Below, piece by piece: positions 8,221 through 17,032 of a DNA stretch of 42,561 nt; position 1 is the stretch's first letter; each line of letters starts with the position of its first letter. Origin of the DNA: an uncultured Eudoraea sp. Lineage in GTDB: Bacteria; Bacteroidota; Bacteroidia; Flavobacteriales; Flavobacteriaceae. The DNA lies in the NCBI RefSeq assembly GCF_947490415.1, contig NZ_CANLGX010000010.1, forward strand, positions 1-42,561. Reading direction: 5' to 3'. A model generated the notes under the pieces. It saw only the letters and a list, made by a program, of their open reading frames with translations. It was not told the DNA's origin and ran no database searches. The position numbers and the translations under genes were made by a program.

Positions 8221-9290
8221 TTTATTTTTGCCTTCAATAGGCTAATAAGTTCATCTGCTCCATGGGCTAAAACATCAAAAGCAGGTAAGCCGGTTTCTTT
8301 CGTTATTGCCTCACAGGAAGGTAAAATTTCCTCTTCGGTCATCAACTCATGATTCACGGTAATAGCAATTACTTCTTTCCCCGATATTACCTCAACCGCA
8401 TTAATCTGTTCTTTTAAAGAATGAAGTTTATATCCGGGAAATCCGTCATACTCCAGTCGTTTGGGGGCGTGCTGCATAATAACATAATCTGGTCTTCCGG
8501 CCGCAAGAATTTCAAATCCTCCTGGATAGGCGGGATTCATCAGACTTCCCTGACCCTCAATGATGACCACATCAGGGTTTTCATTTTTCCATGCACTTAC
8601 TATGGCGTGTTCTATTTCACCTGAAACAAAATCGTTAATACAACTGTCCAGAATCATGCTATATTTGGCGCCTTGCATCCAGGCAGTTTGTCCCGTTCCA
8701 ATCATCTCAGCCTTAAGTCCGGCTCTCCTGAAACCATGAACAAGGATCCACGCCGTTGTTCTTTTACCCAAAGCGGAGTCTGTTCCCAAAACAGCCAATT
8801 TAAGGCAATCTACTTTTTCTATTTCACCAGTAAAAAAATGAAGTTTATCTCTTTCAGGCGTCATTCGCACATCCCTGATTTTACATCCACATTCATCAGC
8901 TAACCGTGCAATTGCTTTATCCTTAGATAAAAAATCATGCAGACCACTATCCACATTCCACCCCATTTCCAAAGCTTCTTTGACCGAAGATTTCGCCAAA
9001 GCTGTTAATCGGCCTCCATCTGGCGCGAGCCCTATAACAAAATATTTGGGCAAGTTTTTTGTTTCTGTCAGAGCTTTGGTGGCAGCAGCAACCGATCTAA
9101 ATATGGGTATTTCACAGGTCTTGCCGTCCAAAACCTCGCCTGCATCTTTCCCTGCGTATTTACTATCGATAACTCCCACAACTTCATAACGTTCTGTAAA
9201 TCGAACCAATCCATGGGCTGTTTTCCCATTAGGGGTGTTAAATGCGCCCTCACAATATACCAGGGCTTTTCCGTCTATACTTTTTTTCAT
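8217..9290 (-). CDS. DUF1611 / DgcN-like protein
   Basis: This 357-residue protein has the DUF1611 plan: an N-terminal Rossmann-like domain (VGVIDSKYAGKDAGEVLDG near 38-56, FVIGLAPDGG near 84-93) and a C-terminal P-loop-type domain with GTDSALGKRTTAW (169-181), GTGQTAWMQGAKY (198-210), VVIIEGQGSLMNPAYPGG and QHAPKRLEYDGFPGY. Proteins of this family paired with an enolase-superfamily gene have been described as DgcN, an acetyltransferase that turns D-glutamate into N-acetyl-D-glutamate before epimerisation by DgcA. Both members are present in this operon, separated by two genes. Its stop overlaps the next start by 4 nt. Whether it uses D-Glu or a related dicarboxylate cannot be read from sequence. 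Confidence 0.82.
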   Translation of the reverse strand: MKKSIDGKALVYCEGAFNTPNGKTAHGLVRFTERYEVVGVIDSKYAGKDAGEVLDGKTCEIPIFRSVAAATKALTETKNLPKYFVIGLAPDGGRLTALAKSSVKEALEMGWNVDSGLHDFLSKDKAIARLADECGCKIRDVRMTPERDKLHFFTGEIEKVDCLKLAVLGTDSALGKRTTAWILVHGFRRAGLKAEMIGTGQTAWMQGAKYSMILDSCINDFVSGEIEHAIVSAWKNENPDVVIIEGQGSLMNPAYPGGFEILAAGRPDYVIMQHAPKRLEYDGFPGYKLHSLKEQINAVEVISGKEVIAITVNHELMTEEEILPSCEAITKETGLPAFDVLAHGADELISLLKAKIK

Positions 9291-9307
9291 TTTCTAAATT
9301 TTAATAC

Positions 9308-10369
9308 TTAGTACCTGGCTGTTAAAACAGCCACAAACCGGTCGGGTTCAAAATCAAGTTTTGCATCAAGTTCCAATAATGCTATAAGGCCGGCTGTAGC
9401 TGCAGGCAGAATTCTTAGCCCCTCTTTTTTAAGCAAAAGCGAACTCATATCCTTCAACTTTTTATCGCTTATATTAAATGCGTCGCCCCCGGATTCCCTT
9501 ATGGCATACAGTGCTTCGTCTCCGTCAAAACTGTGCCAGTTAATAAGAGGTTCATTGTATTGTGTTTCCTTAATAACTTCCGGACTCAAATCTTTACAAA
9601 CATCTAAGCCTAGTTTAAATGACTGCACTATTGGATTCTTTCTGCTTGATGAAGCAGCTATCATCTTTGGAATTCTCGAGGTTTTCCCTCTTTTATACAA
9701 ACTCACAAAACCGCGGTAAATTCCGGCAAATAGCGTTCCGTTAGATACCGGAGCCGCACAATATTTAGGGGCGTCTCCAAGGTCTTCAACAATTTCGTTG
9801 GCAATTTTGGAATAGGCAGAAATTTGCAAGGGGGTGTTGGCTCCCCCGGGATTCGCATCATACCACTCGTTTTGCCTGGCCAGTTCACTACTCTTAATAA
9901 CTACTTCCTCATAGCTGGCAGGGAGCCGAATAATTTCTGCATTCAATATTTCCATTTCCTTAATGCGTTCTGTATGATATGCTTCAGGAATGAATATTTT
10001 ACACTTAATTCCGGCTAAATTGGCCGCCAGAGCCATTGCTACTCCGTAGTTGCCGCAAGTTGCAAGGGAAACTACATCGAACTCCCTGCGCAATGCATCG
10101 TAAATCTGGGCAAAAGCTATACGGTCCTTTTGGGTTCCGGTGGGATTGTCGCCTTCATATTTTGTATACAGTTGCCGAATATTAAACTCCCGTTCCAACG
10201 TCTTGGCTCTGTACAGCCCTGTATCCCCAACTTCAATATTCGTGATATCCTCATAACTTTCCAACCTGTCTATCAGAGCATTCTCCTTGTTCCGGACATA
10301 TAAACTTAAGTTACTGGTCTCCGCAGAGACTTTATTTTCAGCGGTTTTGACCCCGTCTTTCAGATCCAT
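9308..10369 (-). CDS. PLP-dependent fold-type II enzyme (threonine synthase/cysteate synthase-like)
   Basis: This 353-residue protein has the beta-family PLP fold. The Schiff-base lysine is K81 in NPTGTQKDR, the phosphate/substrate loop is ATCGNYG (103-109), and a second loop reads PVSNGTLFAG. The nearest named relatives are threonine synthase and the archaeal cysteate synthase; the TQKDR form differs from the SFKDR of true threonine synthases. Such enzymes do beta- or gamma-replacement or elimination on amino acids, so this one may make or break the amino-acid substrate of the operon. It is the first gene of the cluster: 17 nt separate its stop from the DUF1611 start. The exact reaction is not known. 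Cytosolic. Confidence 0.8.
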   Translation of the reverse strand: MDLKDGVKTAENKVSAETSNLSLYVRNKENALIDRLESYEDITNIEVGDTGLYRAKTLEREFNIRQLYTKYEGDNPTGTQKDRIAFAQIYDALRREFDVVSLATCGNYGVAMALAANLAGIKCKIFIPEAYHTERIKEMEILNAEIIRLPASYEEVVIKSSELARQNEWYDANPGGANTPLQISAYSKIANEIVEDLGDAPKYCAAPVSNGTLFAGIYRGFVSLYKRGKTSRIPKMIAASSSRKNPIVQSFKLGLDVCKDLSPEVIKETQYNEPLINWHSFDGDEALYAIRESGGDAFNISDKKLKDMSSLLLKKEGLRILPAATAGLIALLELDAKLDFEPDRFVAVLTARY

Positions 10370-10410
10370 TTTAAAACACTTCTATTTTGAATAAATGTAT
10401 ACTAAATATA

Positions 10411-10426
10411 TGTTCTTCTGTGAACA
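10411..10426. promoter_or_regulatory. Operator-like palindrome upstream of the five-gene operon
   Basis: TGTTC-TTCTGT-GAACA is a perfect 5-bp inverted repeat with a 6-nt spacer, 42 nt before the first ATG of the minus-strand operon. A TATATTTA-like box lies between it and the gene. It could bind a dimeric regulator; no regulator gene is adjacent. The signal is short and could be chance. Confidence 0.3.
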
Positions 10427-10562
10427 AAAAACAGATTAAATTACATATAATTCCAACCTCTAAATTGGAGAAAGGATTATTGTTCCGGTGAAGTTTGCTA
10501 TTTAAATTAGGATTAGATACCTGTTTTCAATCAACAATCCACCTAATAGCATTAGGAAAACG

Positions 10563-10594
10563 TTTGTAGGACACTCCTAAATAAACTACATTGT
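10563..10594 (+). promoter_or_regulatory. Bacteroidetes-type promoter for corA
   Basis: TTTG at 10563-10566, a 20-nt spacer and TACATTGT at 10587-10594 fit the TTTG / TAnnTTTG pattern of the Bacteroidetes primary sigma factor with one mismatch. The corA ATG follows 19 nt later. Confidence 0.4.
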
Positions 10595-10613
10595 AATACT
10601 ATAAAATCAGGAC

Positions 10614-11681
10614 ATGCAAAAAGCAACTTCATCAAGAGCAGCAAATAAAACAGGATTAGCCCCTGGTACTATCGTTTATGTTGGGAATAAAGCCAAAAAA
10701 GATTTGTTTATAGATGTCTTTGACTATAACAAGGAATATCTGGACGAAAAGCAACTCAAAAATATTGAAGAAGCCTTTACCTATGAAAATAAGGAGACCA
10801 TAACATGGATAAATGTCAACGGGCTTAATCACGTCAATGAAATTGAAAAATTGGGGAAAGATTTTGAGCTGCATCCGCTAATCTTAGAAGATATTGCCAA
10901 TACCAAGCAAAGGCCCAAACTGGAGGAGCATGAGGAATATATTTTTGTAGTGTTAAAAATGCTTTATTTTGATCAGGAACAGAATCTAAAATTTGAAAAT
11001 ATAAGTTTCATTCAGGGTTCCAATTATGTATTGTCTTTTCAGGAAGCGGATGGTGATGTTTTTGATTCGGTCAGGGAGCGATTGCGCAACAGCAAAGGCC
11101 GGGTTAGGAGCCAGAGTGCAGACTACCTGCTTTATGTACTCATGGATGCCATAGTGGATAATTATTTTAATCTCATGGAGGTGATGGGTGAAAAAATAGA
11201 AGAATTGGAGGAAAATTTATTTGAAGAAAAATCAAATAATGATCTTATTCAGGAAATCCACAACCTAAAAAGGGAAATACTAAGAATACGCCGCGCTGTT
11301 TATCCACTTAGAGAAGTGGTAAACCGCATGGATAAAGTTGAGACCTCACTGGTTTCTGAAAAAACTCAATTGTACTTAAGGGATTTGTATGATCACGTTA
11401 TTCAGGTCTCGGAAAGTATAGATATTCAGAGAGAATTGATCTGGAGTTTGATGGATATGTACATGACGACTATCAGCAACCGGATGAATGAAGTTATGAA
11501 AGTGCTTACCATTATGGCTACCATCTTTATCCCGCTTACCTTTATAGCCGGAGTCTATGGAATGAATTTCGAAAATATTCCGGAGCTTAAATTTCAATAC
11601 GGATATTTTGTGCTCTGGGGTGTAATGGTTGTGGTATTTTTAGGTATGCTCTACTACTTTAAACGTAGAGAGTGGCTTTAG
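10614..11681 (+). CDS. corA: CorA-family Mg2+/Co2+ transporter
   Basis: This 355-residue protein is a full-length CorA channel. The N-terminal cytosolic domain (about 1-280) is acidic and helical, with a long helix region (EKIEELEENLFEEKSN to ELIWSLMDMYM) that forms the gating stalk. Two transmembrane segments close the protein (about 292-315 and 325-345). The YGMNFENIPEL motif after the first carries the Gly-Met-Asn selectivity filter, and the C-terminus is basic (KRREWL) as expected on the cytosolic side. It works as a pentamer in the inner membrane for magnesium uptake. The gene is alone, with its own promoter-like boxes and a weak hairpin at its end. Confidence 0.93.
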   Translation: MQKATSSRAANKTGLAPGTIVYVGNKAKKDLFIDVFDYNKEYLDEKQLKNIEEAFTYENKETITWINVNGLNHVNEIEKLGKDFELHPLILEDIANTKQRPKLEEHEEYIFVVLKMLYFDQEQNLKFENISFIQGSNYVLSFQEADGDVFDSVRERLRNSKGRVRSQSADYLLYVLMDAIVDNYFNLMEVMGEKIEELEENLFEEKSNNDLIQEIHNLKREILRIRRAVYPLREVVNRMDKVETSLVSEKTQLYLRDLYDHVIQVSESIDIQRELIWSLMDMYMTTISNRMNEVMKVLTIMATIFIPLTFIAGVYGMNFENIPELKFQYGYFVLWGVMVVVFLGMLYYFKRREWL

Positions 11682-11700
11682 AATGCTGCTACTATTCTAA
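11678..11700 (+). terminator. Weak hairpin at the corA stop
   Basis: TTAGAAT pairs with ATTCTAA over a 9-nt loop and includes the corA stop codon. The stem is AT-rich and lacks a T tract, so termination here is doubtful. Confidence 0.25.
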
Positions 11701-11712
11701 TAAATTATTCAA

Positions 11713-12114
11713 TCAATAGAGTGCCATTAACTTATCATTCTTTTTCTTTTTTTTGGCAGATTTTTTTCTTTTTACATAGTATTTCCCTTCCTTTTTGGAA
11801 AATAATTCAATACTTACCCCAACAGTAACACCACCTAAGACCGTTGCCGCCAAATCGCCATTATCCCATTTACCTCCATTGCCTTTATCGATAGCCTCCT
11901 TGGCTAAGCCCGCCATTAGGCTGGCTGCCACAGAGCCGGTAACCGTCCAGAAACGATTTCTTTTACTTATTTTTGAAGCTATTAACGCACCGGCTGCCCC
12001 TGAAAATGCGCCGGCAGCAAAATGAAGGGCCTTATCTTCCTCTATCTGACTTCTCATTGAAAATTGAACAAAAAGAAGCATCACTAAAATACTTGTGATA
12101 GGTGATCTCATCAA
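11713..12114 (-). CDS. YfiM/DUF2279-like small membrane-associated protein
   Basis: This 133-residue protein has an N-terminal signal segment (ITSILVMLLFVQFSMRSQ) followed by DKALHFAAGAFSG, a Gly/Ala-rich hydrophobic hairpin, AKEAIDKGNGGKWDNGDL and a second Gly-rich segment (AATVLGGVTVGVSIEL). The DK..H...G and KE..D......W...D pattern matches the YfiM/DUF2279 group of predicted outer-membrane or periplasmic proteins. The C-terminus is very lysine-rich (KRKKSAKKKKK). No function is known for the group. It converges with corA and is read alone. Confidence 0.65.
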   Translation of the reverse strand: MMRSPITSILVMLLFVQFSMRSQIEEDKALHFAAGAFSGAAGALIASKISKRNRFWTVTGSVAASLMAGLAKEAIDKGNGGKWDNGDLAATVLGGVTVGVSIELFSKKEGKYYVKRKKSAKKKKKNDKLMALY

Positions 12115-12270
12115 CCTAAAATAAGAATATATTACGAAAAAGAGTATCTCCCGTTTAAATTAAAGGACATCTGAATATAATTAATCGATTATTTGTATTA
12201 ATATTTTGTGTTCCACCTCCTTTAGATGCTTACTTTTCCCTACATTTATTGGTCTAAATTTTAGAACACT

Positions 12271-13440
12271 ATGAAGATAAATTCCATAATCCTTTTGGCC
12301 TTAATTGTTATAGGCTGTAAGGATAATAGCACCAAAGATCAACCTCAGAAAATAGAAAAAAGGTTTTCATATTCCAACACAGTAAATCCTGATGATTTTG
12401 AAGCCGTTATTGATGGTGATAGTATTAACTTATATACCCTTACTAATAAAAACGGACTAAGAGCCGACTTCACAAATTACGGACAACGATTAATTGCCTT
12501 ACATGTACCTGATAAAAATGGAGCAATGGGCGATGTTGTTCTGGGCTTACCAACACTTGACGAATATATGAATGGGCCCAAAAACAACTTCGGGGCTGTA
12601 ATTGGCCGATATGGAAACCGAATTGCCAAAGGAGAATTTTCCATTAAAAATACTAAGTATACGCTGGCAAAAAATAATGGTGAAAACCATTTGCACGGTG
12701 GTAATATTGGTTTTGAAAGCGTAATCTGGAAAGCCAGGCAAACCGCAGCCAACCAAATTGAATTTACCCGCGTTTCTCCCGATATGGAGGAAGGTTATCC
12801 CGGTAACCTCGATGTAAAGGTTACCTATGTTCTTTCAGATAACAATGAACTAAAAATTATCTATGAAGCCAACACAGATAATACCACTATTATTAATTTA
12901 ACCAACCACTCCTATTTTAACCTTAAAGGTGAAGGTATGGGGGATATTAATGATCATGTAATGATGATCAACGCCTCTTCATATACCCCGGTGGATAACG
13001 GACTTATCCCTATTGGCGCCATTGAGAGTGTTGAAGGCACTCCCTTTGATTTTACCACGCCGAAAACAATTCGCAGAGACCTGGATAGTAATCATGCACA
13101 GATGGTTATAGGAGGAGGTTATGATCATAATTTTGTGCTGAATGAATCTCCTAAAAATAGTGAAGGACTTGTTCTGGCCGCCAGGGTCACAGAACCCACA
13201 AGTGGAAGAATAATGGAGGTATACACCTCCGAACCGGGTGTTCAACTTTACGGTGGTAACTTTTTGAATGGGAGCAGTATTGGTAAAAGTGGAAAGCCTT
13301 ATATGAAAAGAAACGCTTTTTGCCTGGAAACACAACATTTCCCGGATTCTCCAAACCAGCCAAACTTCCCAAGCACCTTGTTAGAACCGGGAGAAACCTA
13401 TAAATCAATGACCGTTTATAAATTTGATATAGTAAAATAA
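12271..13440 (+). CDS. Aldose 1-epimerase (galactose mutarotase), lipoprotein
   Basis: This 389-residue protein interconverts alpha and beta anomers of galactose or another aldose. An SpII signal ends at C16 (LIVIGC), so it is a lipoprotein, probably periplasm-facing. Family motifs are clear: NYGQRLIALHVPD at the start of the fold, GRYGNRIAKGEF, ENHLHGGNIGFESVIW, NLTNHSYFNLKG with its catalytic-type His, and LETQHFPDSPNQPNFPS with the catalytic Glu. It opens a co-directional run that includes the hydroxyproline genes (35 nt to the next start) and galactokinase, so galactose is the likely substrate. A mutarotase outside the cytoplasm fits sugars released from a glycan by surface or periplasmic hydrolases. 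Confidence 0.88.
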   Translation: MKINSIILLALIVIGCKDNSTKDQPQKIEKRFSYSNTVNPDDFEAVIDGDSINLYTLTNKNGLRADFTNYGQRLIALHVPDKNGAMGDVVLGLPTLDEYMNGPKNNFGAVIGRYGNRIAKGEFSIKNTKYTLAKNNGENHLHGGNIGFESVIWKARQTAANQIEFTRVSPDMEEGYPGNLDVKVTYVLSDNNELKIIYEANTDNTTIINLTNHSYFNLKGEGMGDINDHVMMINASSYTPVDNGLIPIGAIESVEGTPFDFTTPKTIRRDLDSNHAQMVIGGGYDHNFVLNESPKNSEGLVLAARVTEPTSGRIMEVYTSEPGVQLYGGNFLNGSSIGKSGKPYMKRNAFCLETQHFPDSPNQPNFPSTLLEPGETYKSMTVYKFDIVK

Positions 13441-13475
13441 GTAATTTTACATTTTACAACTAATTCCTGATAATT

Positions 13476-14414
13476 ATGCAAGTACAATGGAAGGGTGTTA
13501 TGCCCGCTGTAACCACCAAATTCACAGAGGCCGATACTCTGGATTTAAAGATGTTTGAGCAAAACATAAATGCTCAGGTCGAGGCGGGTGTTAGCGGAAT
13601 TATACTGGGAGGCACCCTGGGCGAAGCCAGTACACTTTCAGATGATGAAAAGAGGATTCTTATTGAGACCACTGTAGGCATCGTAGATGGGAAAATTCCT
13701 GTTATCATAAACATTGCAGAACAATCCACCAAAGGAGCTATTATGGCTGCAAATAATGCATTAAAGTATGGTGCAAGTGGACTTATGATGCTACCTCCGA
13801 TGCGCTATAAAGCAAATGATTATGAAACGGTTACCTATTTTAAGGCTATTGCCCAAAGTACAGACCTGCCAATCATGATTTACAATAATCCGGTAGATTA
13901 TGGAATTGAAGTTACGCTGGACATGTTTGAGGAAATATTACAATGCGCCAACATACAGGCGGTAAAGGAATCTACCCGTGATATTTCTAATATCACCCGA
14001 ATAAAAAACAGATTTGGAGATCGGTTAAAAGTACTTACAGGGGTAGATACCCTTGGGCTTGAAAGTATATTAATGGGGGCCGATGGCTGGGTAGCCGGCC
14101 TCGTCTGTGCCTTTCCACAGGAAACCGTTGCTATTTACGAACTGGCAAAAGCCGGCAGAACTGCCGAGGCTTTACAAATTTACCGCTGGTTTTTACCGCT
14201 ATTGGAACTGGATATAAGCCCACAACTGGTGCAGAATATTAAATTGGCTGAAGTTGCCACAGGAATAGGCTCAGAAAATGTGAGGGCACCCAGACTCGCG
14301 CTACAGGGAGACGAACGCCAAAGGGTTTTAAAAATTATAGAAGAAGGAATGAAATCCAGACCAACATTACCGGATTATAAAGATTTGAACAAAACATCTT
14401 ATCATACGGCCTAA
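13476..14414 (+). CDS. DHDPS-family lyase, probable 1-pyrroline-4-hydroxy-2-carboxylate deaminase
   Basis: This 312-residue TIM-barrel aldolase/dehydratase keeps the Schiff-base K164 (AVKESTRD) and the Y136 proton relay (MIYNNP). The substrate loop GGTLGEAST (45-53) replaces the GTTGE of true dihydrodipicolinate synthase. With an aldehyde dehydrogenase, a hydroxyproline epimerase and a FAD amine oxidoreductase directly behind it, the best fit is the step that turns 1-pyrroline-4-hydroxy-2-carboxylate into 2-oxoglutarate semialdehyde plus ammonia. The alternative, 2-keto-3-deoxy-L-arabonate dehydratase, gives the same product and cannot be excluded given the arabinosidase downstream. Only 11 nt separate it from the next gene. 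Confidence 0.85.
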   Translation: MQVQWKGVMPAVTTKFTEADTLDLKMFEQNINAQVEAGVSGIILGGTLGEASTLSDDEKRILIETTVGIVDGKIPVIINIAEQSTKGAIMAANNALKYGASGLMMLPPMRYKANDYETVTYFKAIAQSTDLPIMIYNNPVDYGIEVTLDMFEEILQCANIQAVKESTRDISNITRIKNRFGDRLKVLTGVDTLGLESILMGADGWVAGLVCAFPQETVAIYELAKAGRTAEALQIYRWFLPLLELDISPQLVQNIKLAEVATGIGSENVRAPRLALQGDERQRVLKIIEEGMKSRPTLPDYKDLNKTSYHTA

Positions 14415-14425
14415 CTAACAACACT

Positions 14426-16009
14426 ATGATCACAGGAAAAAATTATATTGGAAATAAACACTCTGCCAATGGCAGTAAGACTTATAAAACTTTTAACCCC
14501 AAATTAAATCTGGAGAACGAATGGACTTTTTATGAAGCCACAGGAGAGGAACTGAATGAAGCCGCAAAACTAGCCTCAGAAGCTTTTGAAAGTTATAGAA
14601 ACTTCACAGCAGAACGTAAGGCCGGCTTTTTAAGAGTTATTGCTGATGAAATCGAAGCCCTGGGTGATTTGCTTATCGATACCTATTGCCTGGAAAGCGG
14701 TCTCCCCGAAGGCAGGGCTAAAGGAGAACGGGGGCGCACCGTCGGTCAGTTAAGAACCTTTGCCAACACTTTGGAAGATGGTTCCTGGGTAGAGGCCAGT
14801 ATTGATACTGCGCTGCCAGACAGGACTCCTGTACCAAAACCCGATATAAGAAAGATGCTTTTCCCTATGGGGCCTGTTGCCGTATTTGGCTCCAGTAATT
14901 TTCCACTAGCCTATTCCACTGCGGGTGGGGATACTGCCAGTGCACTTGCAGCCGGTTGTCCGGTTATTGTGAAGAGTCATCCCATGCATGCCGGAACAGG
15001 GGAACTGGTAGCTTCAGCCATTCAAAAAGCAGCAAAAAAAACAGATATGCCCAATGGGGTGTTTTCCAACCTGAACAGTAGTGGCATTGAAGTGGGTCAG
15101 CAACTTGTTAAACACCCAGTGATAAAGGCAGTTGGATTTACGGGAAGTATCCGGGGTGGAACAGCCTTGCAAAAATTGGCCAATGAGCGTCCGGAACCAA
15201 TTCCTGTTTTCGCTGAAATGGGCAGTATTAATCCCGTAGTGGTATTGCCTTCTGCCCTTCGAGAAAAGGCAAGTTCTTGGGCGGAACAATACGCCGGATC
15301 TATTATGTTGGGTGCTGGGCAGTTTTGTACCAATCCCGGACTTATTTTAGGCCTGAAAAGTGAAGCCCTGGATACTTTTATCAGTTCCCTGGGGAAAGAA
15401 ATTGCGAAGCTGGAACCCAGTTGTATGTTGCATCCCAACATTTATGGCAATTACGAAAGAGGTAAGCAAACAGCTGCTGCCCAGTCCGGTACCAGCCCAA
15501 TAGCAAATTTTGGAAAAGACCCACAGCCCTATTTTGCCCAACAACTTGTGCTTACAACCGAAGGGAAAAATTTTCTGGAGAACCCCAAACTACACCAGGA
15601 AGTATTTGGCCCCTTTTCAATAGTTGTTCAATGCGAGAATATCAAGGAACTCATCAGTATCCTCAATAATTTGGAAGGACAGCTTACCGGTACCATTTTA
15701 GGAAGCGTACAGGAAGTAGGTGGACATGTAAATGTGGTGTCCGCCCTCGGAAGTCGGGTTGGCCGGATTATTTTTAACGGCGTTCCTACCGGGGTGGAAG
15801 TTTGCCCCTCTATGGTACATGGCGGACCTTTCCCTGCTTCAACAGATAGCAGGTTTACCGCAGTGGGCCCGTATGCAATAAAACGTTGGGTAAGGCCCGT
15901 GGCCTATCAAAGCTGGCCCCAGGATCTTCTCCCGGATGAGCTTAAAGATGAGAATCCGCGTCAAATTTTACGATTGGTAAATGGGGTTTATACGGATGCA
16001 GCGATTTAA
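14426..16009 (+). CDS. Aldehyde dehydrogenase, probable 2-oxoglutarate semialdehyde dehydrogenase
   Basis: This 527-residue protein has the catalytic Cys301 (GAGQFCTNPG) and general base E264 (FAEMGSINP). The cofactor region includes VFGSSNFPLAYS and the GFTGS segment near 237-241. Length and sequence style match the NADP-type 2,5-dioxovalerate (2-oxoglutarate semialdehyde) dehydrogenases that end the hydroxyproline, L-arabinose and glucarate pathways. It would yield 2-oxoglutarate for the TCA cycle. It sits between the lyase and the epimerase with gaps of 11 and 14 nt, strong support for a shared transcript. Cytosolic. Confidence 0.9.
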   Translation: MITGKNYIGNKHSANGSKTYKTFNPKLNLENEWTFYEATGEELNEAAKLASEAFESYRNFTAERKAGFLRVIADEIEALGDLLIDTYCLESGLPEGRAKGERGRTVGQLRTFANTLEDGSWVEASIDTALPDRTPVPKPDIRKMLFPMGPVAVFGSSNFPLAYSTAGGDTASALAAGCPVIVKSHPMHAGTGELVASAIQKAAKKTDMPNGVFSNLNSSGIEVGQQLVKHPVIKAVGFTGSIRGGTALQKLANERPEPIPVFAEMGSINPVVVLPSALREKASSWAEQYAGSIMLGAGQFCTNPGLILGLKSEALDTFISSLGKEIAKLEPSCMLHPNIYGNYERGKQTAAAQSGTSPIANFGKDPQPYFAQQLVLTTEGKNFLENPKLHQEVFGPFSIVVQCENIKELISILNNLEGQLTGTILGSVQEVGGHVNVVSALGSRVGRIIFNGVPTGVEVCPSMVHGGPFPASTDSRFTAVGPYAIKRWVRPVAYQSWPQDLLPDELKDENPRQILRLVNGVYTDAAI

Positions 16010-16023
16010 CAGACCATAGGCCA

Positions 16024-17031
16024 ATGGCTATAACTACCTTTAATTGTATTGATGCTCATACTTGCGGTAATCCTGTACGGGTAGTGGCAGAGGGTGGCCC
16101 CGATTTGAAGGGCCGGAACATGAGCGAAATGCGGCAACACTTTTTGGAGTCTTATGACTGGATTCGTAAAGGTCTTATGTTTGAACCTCGCGGTCATGAT
16201 ATGATGAGCGGTAGTATTTTTTACCCTCCGGCAGATCCTGTAAACGACCTGGGTATCCTATTTATTGAAACCAGCGGTTGTTTGCCTATGTGCGGACATG
16301 GCACTATTGGTTCCATAACCATTGGAATTGAAGAAGGGCTAATACACCCTAAAATTCCCGGAAAAATTCGTTTGGAGACCCCTGCAGGTTTGGTTGAAGT
16401 TGAATATCAGCAAACAGCTAAAAAAGTAGATTGGGTCAAATTCAACAATGTAAAGTCCTTTCTTGCAGCTGAGGAATTAAATATTGAAAGCGCTCATTTG
16501 GGTACTTTAGTTTTTGATGTTTCCTATGGAGGGAATTTTTACGCGATTGTAGATCCCCAGAAAAACTTCAGCGGGCTGCAGGATTACACCGCCACGGAAC
16601 TCATTCAGTTTAGTCGGGAAATACGTAAGGCTATTAACGCAAAATACCCCAATCAATTTATACATCCTGAAAATGAGACCATCAGAGATGTGAGCCACAT
16701 TCTGTGGACCGGCAGCACCATAGCGCCAAATGCCACCGCCCGGAATGCTGTTTTTTATGGGGACAATGCCATAGATCGTTCACCCTGTGGCACAGGCACC
16801 TCAGCCCGGATGGCACAATGGCATGCTAAAGGCCTCCTGAAATCAGCTGAAGATTTTATCCACGAGAGTTTTATCGGGTCTCAGTTTATAGGTCGTATTG
16901 AAGAAGTTACTACTTTAGACAATAAAACGGCCATTATCCCCAGCATTAAAGGATGGGCTAGGGTTTATGGATATAATAAAATAAACATTGATGATGATGA
17001 CCCTTTTGCACAGGGCTTTCAGGTAATTTAA
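16024..17031 (+). CDS. 4-hydroxyproline 2-epimerase (proline racemase family)
   Basis: This 335-residue protein interconverts trans-4-hydroxy-L-proline and cis-4-hydroxy-D-proline without cofactor. Both catalytic cysteines of the two-base mechanism are present: C90 in LPMCGHGTIG and C255 in SPCGTGTSAR. Having Cys at both places separates it from the trans-3-hydroxyproline dehydratases, where the first is Thr or Ser. The AHTCGNPVRVV start is typical of the hydroxyproline epimerases. One base separates its stop from the next ATG, the FAD enzyme that would oxidise its D-product, so the pair is almost certainly coupled. Confidence 0.92.
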   Translation: MAITTFNCIDAHTCGNPVRVVAEGGPDLKGRNMSEMRQHFLESYDWIRKGLMFEPRGHDMMSGSIFYPPADPVNDLGILFIETSGCLPMCGHGTIGSITIGIEEGLIHPKIPGKIRLETPAGLVEVEYQQTAKKVDWVKFNNVKSFLAAEELNIESAHLGTLVFDVSYGGNFYAIVDPQKNFSGLQDYTATELIQFSREIRKAINAKYPNQFIHPENETIRDVSHILWTGSTIAPNATARNAVFYGDNAIDRSPCGTGTSARMAQWHAKGLLKSAEDFIHESFIGSQFIGRIEEVTTLDNKTAIIPSIKGWARVYGYNKINIDDDDPFAQGFQVI

Positions 17032-17032
17032 T

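Noticed and set aside
13476-16009. Reading the lyase and aldehyde dehydrogenase as an L-arabinose (non-phosphorylating) pathway
   Set aside because: Arabonate dehydratase and arabinose dehydrogenase are missing while hydroxyproline epimerase and oxidoreductase are directly linked; kept only as an alternative for the lyase.
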